Part shown: positions 21,826-26,153 of the stretch, piece after piece
Numbering within the stretch: position 1 is the stretch's first letter
How the letters are laid out: each line of letters opens with the position of its first letter
Assembly (NCBI GenBank): GCA_947303695.1
Contig: CAMYYX010000007.1
Span: forward strand, 1-26,153
DNA: 26,153 bases
DNA from: an uncultured Prevotellaceae bacterium
Lineage (GTDB): Bacteria > Bacteroidota > Bacteroidia > Bacteroidales > Bacteroidaceae
Direction of reading: 5' to 3'
Program-made: the position numbers and the translations under genes
Notes under the pieces: model-generated
What the model was told of the DNA's origin: nothing
Seen by the model: the letters and a program-made list of their open reading frames with translations, nothing else
The model's database searches: none

Positions 21826-21858
21826 CTTAAACTTCTTAAACTTTTGGAACTCTTAAAC
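21826..21858. repeat. CTTAAAC short repeat between genes
   Basis: CTTAAAC-type units recur (CCTTAAAC, TTCTTAAAC, TTTTGGAAC, TCTTAAAC) with a period of 8-9 bases, filling the 38-base gap between the LysM and PorT-like genes. It is the same type of junction filler as the arrays at 8345 and 18460. Confidence 0.6.
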
Positions 21859-23577
21859 TTACAACTGCTTCACACTAATGGTTCCGTCTGAGTTGTATTC
21901 CACGAACATCATGGCGTTGTTGATGAATCCGCTCCAAGTGTTCTTATGTGTGAAGTGCATAGGGTTCTGGATGGATTCGCTTCTCAGGTTCTCTATGTTT
22001 GCTGCAAAGTCTTCACCCTCTACATACATGTTCCTTACGAAGAAGTTCGCGATGTCATATCCCAGCATACCATAGCGAGGATATGTGTTGAACTGATCAC
22101 GTCCGAACGAGTTGCGGAAACGCTGGTTGAAGGCGTGACTCTCTGTGTCGTTAGGGTTGTTGTAAAAGCTGGTGAAGAACGTACAATGATATTTCTTGAA
22201 AGCGTCGATCGATTTGTCAGCAAAAGCCTGCCAGTCAGCATAGCCGAAGAGGTTGATTTTGAATGCGTCCAGCTCCAGATCGCCCAACTTCTTCACCAAG
22301 CGGTCGAAAGCCGTCTTGGTACTCGACGATGGGATGATGAAGTTTTCCTTGGTCTTCGACAACATCTCCACGAGGTTGCTCATGTCGCTGAAATCGCTGG
22401 TGAAGTAGTTGATATCCTCGGAGTTCAGATAGTTCTTCAGGCGTGCCATATAGTCAGCCTTGTCCACCTGATCTTCTATATTGACAAAGACGTAATTGGC
22501 ATTCGGATGCATCGCAGAGAACGATGCGAAGGCACGGTCGTAGGTATCGTTGTCCATCTTCTGGTTTACCTGATACACATTGTGCGTGTTGTTCACAAGG
22601 GTAGTGGACGATGAGAGAGGAACCACCAGGCTGATGTTGTTCTTCTCAGTGAATGTCTTCAGTTTGTTGATGTTGTTTACATCTTTAGCACCGATGATGA
22701 GGTTCACCTTCTTCATCTGAGGCAGAGCCAGCACGCTGTCTATCTGTTCCTCGTCATATGCGTATACCTTGCCGCTCACGCCGTCTTTCTTCATCTCTGC
22801 AACAGCCAGCATGATACCTTCGTAGAAGTCAATCATCGTGATGGCCTCACGTGTTTTCTTCTTCTGGTTCAAGCCGAACGGCATGATGACAGCGAAATTC
22901 ACAGGAACTGGTTCCTTGATGACGATTTCCTCTTCCTCTTCTACAGGTTGCATCGCAGCCAGTTCTGCTTGTGAGTAAGGAATGCACAGTACCTGACCCT
23001 TCTTGATTTTATCCTTCTTGTCAGGTTGAATCGTTGGGTTGGCAGCCACGATTTCATCCACTGTTAAGCCGAATCGCTGAGCGATGCTGTAGAGCGTTTC
23101 CTTTTTCTTCACCTCGTAAGTTGTCTTGCATGGAGGAATGTCGGCCGATGCCTGTACCGCCTGTTCCACAGGAGCTGTTACCGTCTCTTGTACGACAGGA
23201 GTAACCACAGGAGTCACAACCGGCTGTGTGACAGTTGTGACAGTTGGCTCTTGCTTCTCAGGTTTGTTCGGGTTGAGGTCCGTCGAGCGTATGATGATAT
23301 GCTCCTGCGGAGGAGTCTCCCTTTTCGTGGGAGTCGTCTGAATGATGACATTCTGCTGTGTAGGAGCCTGAGCGCTCTTTGCAGGAATGTTGATGACGCG
23401 TCCCGTCATGATGGTTTCGCCCAATCCAGGATTAGCAGCCTGAATAGCCTGTACGGTGACACCATATTGGCGACTGATGCTGTACAACGTCTCTCCGGCT
23501 TTAATCTCATGCTTGGTTTGTCCCCAAGCACTTATACTGATGAACAGAAAAGCACAAAAAACAGAAAAGATTTTCAT
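21859..23577 (-). CDS. LysM protein with periplasmic-binding-protein-like domain
   Basis: With start ATG 23575-23577 it has 572 residues. A second in-frame ATG five codons upstream (23590-23592) is possible but adds no useful part of the signal peptide. Signal peptide MKIFSVFCAFLFISISAWG is followed by LysM 1 (about 23-68, AGETLYSISRQYGV), a Pro/Thr/Val-rich linker with VTPVVTPVV, and LysM 2 (about 158-203, KKETLYSIAQRFGL). From about 215 there is a type I periplasmic-binding fold (NFAVIMPFGL, FYEGIMLAVAEM, KVNLIIGAK, SLVVPLSSSTT) related to branched-chain amino acid binding proteins. LysM binds peptidoglycan. The domain pair suggests a wall-anchored protein or sensor rather than a transporter part, as no permease is nearby. 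It is the first gene of the operon. Confidence 0.9.
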   Translation of the reverse strand: MKIFSVFCAFLFISISAWGQTKHEIKAGETLYSISRQYGVTVQAIQAANPGLGETIMTGRVINIPAKSAQAPTQQNVIIQTTPTKRETPPQEHIIIRSTDLNPNKPEKQEPTVTTVTQPVVTPVVTPVVQETVTAPVEQAVQASADIPPCKTTYEVKKKETLYSIAQRFGLTVDEIVAANPTIQPDKKDKIKKGQVLCIPYSQAELAAMQPVEEEEEIVIKEPVPVNFAVIMPFGLNQKKKTREAITMIDFYEGIMLAVAEMKKDGVSGKVYAYDEEQIDSVLALPQMKKVNLIIGAKDVNNINKLKTFTEKNNISLVVPLSSSTTLVNNTHNVYQVNQKMDNDTYDRAFASFSAMHPNANYVFVNIEDQVDKADYMARLKNYLNSEDINYFTSDFSDMSNLVEMLSKTKENFIIPSSSTKTAFDRLVKKLGDLELDAFKINLFGYADWQAFADKSIDAFKKYHCTFFTSFYNNPNDTESHAFNQRFRNSFGRDQFNTYPRYGMLGYDIANFFVRNMYVEGEDFAANIENLRSESIQNPMHFTHKNTWSGFINNAMMFVEYNSDGTISVKQL

Positions 23578-23618
23578 TGATTTATAGCCCATAATCTATT
23601 ACCTTATTAATTTGGGTA

Positions 23619-23649
23619 CAAAGTTACAAAATAATTTGCTTCACGCAAA
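23619..23649 (-). promoter_or_regulatory. Promoter of the LysM-PorT-GH43-GH97 operon
   Basis: On the minus strand TTTG (23646-23649), a 19-base spacer, then TAACTTTG (23619-23626). The start near 23612 gives a leader of 20-35 bases. No other clear promoter is seen before 12862, and the gaps among the seven genes are 6-44 bases. Confidence 0.8.
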
Positions 23650-23713
23650 ATGCTACGCCTCAAAAACATCAAATTAACTCCGATTCTTCTCAGTTTCCAC
23701 GCATTTTTGAACA

Positions 23714-23962
23714 TTTCTCTAGCTAGAGCTGATAGTCTCTCTCTTGCTTTTTAACGAAAAAGTAACAAAAGTAACAAAAGTAACATGGTAACACGAAGTT
23801 AGAGAGCATGTATAAATTAATGTATAATATTATATATATTATATTATTATATATATATAAATAATAGTCATTTTAAAGGATATTTGATGTTACCATGTTA
23901 CTTTTGTTACCAAATTGCAAAGTAGAGATAGCAAAATAGGGTATAAAATGTCACTAGAGAAA
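23714..23962. repeat. Inverted-repeat element, about 249 bases
   Basis: The ends are TTTCTCTAG (23714-23722) and CTAGAGAAA (23954-23962). Inside are perfect 23-base inverted arms, 23771-23793 (GTAACAAAAGTAACATGGTA...) and 23888-23910. Between these lies an AT-only stretch of about 45 bases. There is no coding frame, and no obvious direct target repeat flanks the ends. The intervening 94 bases have no good TAnnTTTG box on either strand. A miniature inverted-repeat element or a recombination site is possible. Confidence 0.6.
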
Positions 23963-24018
23963 TACCGTAAAAGTAGGTTTAACCTTTGATTTCCTAAGAA
24001 AAAACAGGCAGGAGAGCC

Positions 24019-24087
24019 TGCATTTGCACCATCCTAGAGCTTGCATTTGCATAATCCCGGGCATCGCACGTGCACACTCCAGAGGCG
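24019..24087. repeat. 23-bp direct repeats with TGCATTTGCA palindrome (3 units)
   Basis: TGCATTTGCA begins at 24019 and 24042, and CGCACGTGCA at 24065, an exact 23-base period. Each unit also has TCC at its 14th-16th base (24032, 24055, 24078). The copies are decayed. Confidence 0.65.
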
Positions 24088-24115
24088 GCAAAAACGAGGA
24101 AAAAACTAGCGAGTA

Positions 24116-24192
24116 CCTCCGACTTACCTCCGACTTACCTCCGACTTACCTCCACTCTTCCTCATACTTACCTCATACTTACCGCTAACTTT
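24116..24192. repeat. 11-bp tandem array (CCTCCGACTTA, 7 units)
   Basis: Units run without gap: CCTCCGACTTA three times (24116-24148), CCTCCACTCTT, CCTCATACTTA twice (24160-24181), then CCGCTAACTTT to 24192. The 11-base period is close to one helical turn of DNA. Confidence 0.88.
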
Positions 24193-24231
24193 CAGCTAAC
24201 TGATAAGATTAGAGTTTGGATGGGGGAAGAA

Positions 24232-24268
24232 GACCCTCTCCCCGCTCTCCCTTAAAGGGCGAGGGCTA
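24232..24268. repeat. Palindromic CCCTCTCC.../GGGCGAGGG hairpin (REP-like)
   Basis: The stretch CCCTCTCCCCGCTCTCCCTT-AA-AGGGCGAGGG folds by pairing CTC/CCCTT with AGGG/GAG. Similar CTCTCCC-A/T-GGGAGAG repeats occur widely between bacterial genes. It falsely encodes an SPRPLRESGE-type peptide. Confidence 0.5.
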
Positions 24269-24395
24269 AAAGGATTTGAAACCTGAAACCATAAAATGTT
24301 CAAAGTCTTTCTGCTCACTTCGTGGGTTTGTTTGCAAACTTTGGAGGGGTGGAAGTTAATAATGAGGGGGAGGATGTGAAAATAAATTAATTTAT

Positions 24396-24427
24396 TTTGA
24401 GCGTCTCTCAACTTTTTGCTAAATTTG
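24396..24427 (+). promoter_or_regulatory. Promoter of the penicillin-binding protein gene
   Basis: TTTG (24396-24399), a 20-base spacer, then TAAATTTG (24420-24427), followed by CAGGTC exactly as at the pheT promoter. The leader is about 170 bases. Confidence 0.75.
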
Positions 24428-24454
24428 CAGGTCAAAGTAGTGAAATAAAGAAAA

Positions 24455-24574
24455 GAAGTAAAATAGGAAGTTAAAGTGGAAGTAAAATAGGAAGTTAAGC
24501 ACTTCGTGCAGGACGATAGATTCTAGGCGTTTACATCTACTAAGTAACGTCCACAAGCAAAGCTTGTTAACTCC
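24455..24574 (+). repeat. Structured repeat-rich leader element, copy B (penicillin-binding protein)
   Basis: Four 12-base units GAAGTAAAATAG/GAAGTTAAAGTG (24455-24502) lead to a GCAC-TTC-GTGC hairpin (24500-24510). The core runs from GACGATAG (24512) to AAGTAACGTC (ending 24551), exactly 40 bases as in copy A at 5701-5740. An ACAAGC-AAA-GCTTGT hairpin stands where copy A has GCC-GAA-GGC, then TTAACTCC (24567-24574). The hairpin has a different sequence but keeps its pairing. Confidence 0.6.
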
Positions 24575-24604
24575 CTTCAATATTAGAAAATTAAATATTA
24601 AAAT

Positions 24605-26153
24605 ATGAGTACAGAAAAAAAGAAAGAGAGTGTTGCGAAAGGGGTGGCCCTGGTGTGGATCTTTGTCCTGCTGGTGTTGATCGCTGGTGTGGGTACGGTG
24701 TATTCCATCTCACAGGGTTGGCTGGGCGACATTCCTGAGATTGAGGAATTGCAGAACCCTATCAACAAGTATGCTTCGAGAGTGTATTCGGACGACGGGG
24801 TGCTGCTGGGTACCTGGAGCTATGCGAGTCAGAACCGTGTGATGGTGCCCTATGACTCGATTCCTGAGAACATGGTGAAGGCTTTGGTGGCTACGGAGGA
24901 CGAGCGTTTCTTCGAGCACTCGGGTATCGACTTCAAGGCGCTGGGACGTGCCATCGTGAAGACGCTGATCATGGGCGACCGTTCGGCTGGTGGTGGTAGT
25001 ACGCTGACTCAGCAGCTGGCGAAGCAATTGTACACGGATGTGGCTCACGACGTGAAAGGTCGTATTTTGCAGAAGCCAATCGAGTGGTACATTGCCGTGC
25101 AACTGGAGAAGTACTATACGAAGGAGGAAATCATCGCTATGTATCTGAACCAGTTTGACTTCCTCTACAACGCTGTGGGTATCAAGAGTGCGGCCAGGAC
25201 GTACTTCGGTAAGGCTCCTTTCGACCTGAACCTGAATGAGTGTGCGGTGTTGGTGGGAATGTGTAAGAACCCATCGCTGTATAACCCTGTACGTGATAAT
25301 GCGGTATGTATGGAGCGCCGTAATGTGGTGCTGCAGCAGATGCTGAAGGAGGGTTACATCACAAAGGCTCAGTATGACGAGACGAGTCAGATGCCGATTG
25401 ATGTGTCGCTGTTCAAGATCACGTCGCACAACGAGGGTATCGCACCTTATCTGCGTGAGTGTCTGCGACAGATGATGATGGCGAAGAAGCCGGACAGAAG
25501 TGACTATGCTTCATGGCAGTATCAGCAGTACTATGACGACTCGCTGATGTGGGAGACTGACCCGCTGTTCGGATGGTGTAACAAGAACAAGAAGAAGAAT
25601 GGCGACAACTATAACATCTACACGGATGGTCTGAAGGTGTATACAACCCTCGATACGCGCATGCAGAAATATGCGGAGGAGGCCATGAGGGAGCATGTGG
25701 CGAAGTATCTGCAGCCTGCATTCGAGACCCTGAAGAGCCGCTATTCGACCTTCCCATATATCAACGTGAATAAGGACCGTGTGGACCGTATCGTGAACCG
25801 TGCCATAAAGCAGTCGGAACGTTACAGACTGCTGAAGGAGGCCGGATGGTCGGAAGAGGAGATTAATGAGTCGTTCAACACGAAGACTTCGATGACCTTG
25901 CTGAAATATGAGAAGGACGGTACGTGCTCGGAATTCGAGACAGAGATGACTCCTCGTGACTCCATCCTCTACTACAAGAAGTTCCTGCGCTGTGCCATGA
26001 TGGCTATGGACCCCCAGACGGGCTATGTGCGTGCCTATGTGCCAGGACTGGACTTCAAACACTTCCAATATGACAACGTGATGGGTTATCATGGTGGCCG
26101 CCGTCAGGTGGGTTCGACCATCAAACCTTATCTGTATAGTCTGGCTGTGATGA
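24605..26153 (+). CDS. Class A penicillin-binding protein (PBP1A-type), N-terminal 516 residues
   Basis: A bifunctional peptidoglycan glycosyltransferase/transpeptidase, truncated by the window edge. An N-terminal cytoplasmic tail and single membrane anchor (about 13-35) lead to a GT51 glycosyltransferase (about 60-250). It has catalytic E98 in ATEDERFFEHSGID, GGGSTLTQQLAKQLY, and YLNQFDFLYNAVGI with AARTYFGK. A linker of about 100 residues holds TYRTYNIYTDGLKVYTTLDTRMQ-like sequence. The transpeptidase domain begins after about 440, with the catalytic S504 in GSTIKPYLYSL (SxxK). The remaining SxN and KTG motifs lie beyond the window. ATG 24605-24607 follows a 170-base repeat-rich leader. The specific paralogue (PBP1A or PBP1C) is not fixed from this part. 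Confidence 0.93.
   Translation, partial: MSTEKKKESVAKGVALVWIFVLLVLIAGVGTVYSISQGWLGDIPEIEELQNPINKYASRVYSDDGVLLGTWSYASQNRVMVPYDSIPENMVKALVATEDERFFEHSGIDFKALGRAIVKTLIMGDRSAGGGSTLTQQLAKQLYTDVAHDVKGRILQKPIEWYIAVQLEKYYTKEEIIAMYLNQFDFLYNAVGIKSAARTYFGKAPFDLNLNECAVLVGMCKNPSLYNPVRDNAVCMERRNVVLQQMLKEGYITKAQYDETSQMPIDVSLFKITSHNEGIAPYLRECLRQMMMAKKPDRSDYASWQYQQYYDDSLMWETDPLFGWCNKNKKKNGDNYNIYTDGLKVYTTLDTRMQKYAEEAMREHVAKYLQPAFETLKSRYSTFPYINVNKDRVDRIVNRAIKQSERYRLLKEAGWSEEEINESFNTKTSMTLLKYEKDGTCSEFETEMTPRDSILYYKKFLRCAMMAMDPQTGYVRAYVPGLDFKHFQYDNVMGYHGGRRQVGSTIKPYLYSLAVM

Noticed and set aside
24070..24255. 61-residue open frame on the plus strand
   Set aside because: Encoded mainly by the 11-base tandem array; the peptide is just a repeat of its units.
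24196..24435. 79-residue open frame on the minus strand
   Set aside because: It reads through the REP-like palindrome and low-complexity DNA, giving an SPRPLRESGE-type peptide seen as a false product of such repeats; no promoter or ribosome site.

Overview
The window looks like a Bacteroidota chromosome, most likely Prevotellaceae (Prevotella/Segatella/Xylanibacter). The reasons are six promoters fitting TTTG-N19-20-TAnnTTTG, A-rich rather than Shine-Dalgarno ribosome sites, a GH10-CBM6 xylanase with a Bacteroidota-type C-terminal tail, PorT-like and LysM/periplasmic-binding proteins, and many short tandem repeats between genes. I see no transposase, integrase, phage gene or CRISPR array. The genus is inferred, not proven.

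Layout. (1) 1-2475, minus strand: an envelope/cell-division/RNA-decay operon of an unrecognised 214-residue protein, a small coiled-coil protein, zapA, and rny (RNase Y, cut by the window edge), with a hairpin between zapA and rny. (2) 2653-5499, minus: a secreted multidomain GH10 xylanase with its own promoter and terminator. (3) 5568-10440, plus: pheT after a long repeat-rich leader, then yebC, a TSCPD-domain protein, a small lipoprotein, a C-GCAxxG-C-C family protein and tRNA-Ser(CGA). The last CDS runs into the tRNA. (4) 10524-10873, plus: a small winged-helix protein with its own promoter and terminator. (5) 10949-12846, plus: a cobalamin riboswitch ahead of an SLC13/DASS-type dicarboxylate transporter. 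(6) 12862-23649, minus: a probable seven-gene operon from one promoter, encoding a LysM/periplasmic-binding-like lipid- or wall-associated protein, a PorT-like beta-barrel, a tandem GH43 enzyme, a HAD phosphatase, an unrecognised secreted 751-residue protein, a secreted HExxH (DUF6055-like) protein and a GH97 enzyme. (7) 23627-24604: almost 1 kb without a gene, filled with at least five different repeat elements. (8) 24605 to the end, plus: a class A penicillin-binding protein, truncated by the window edge.

How the genes fit together. Regions 2 and 6 point to a hemicellulose user: GH10 cuts the xylan backbone, and GH43 and GH97 trim side chains. No SusC/SusD pair is present, so uptake must be encoded elsewhere. 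The B12-controlled transporter links cobalamin supply to C4-dicarboxylate traffic, which is plausible in a succinate/propionate producer.

The most unusual material is non-coding. The leaders of pheT and the penicillin-binding protein share a structured motif with a hairpin that appears to covary. Heptamer and longer tandem repeats lie at many gene junctions, and one such array has been absorbed in frame into a coding sequence.
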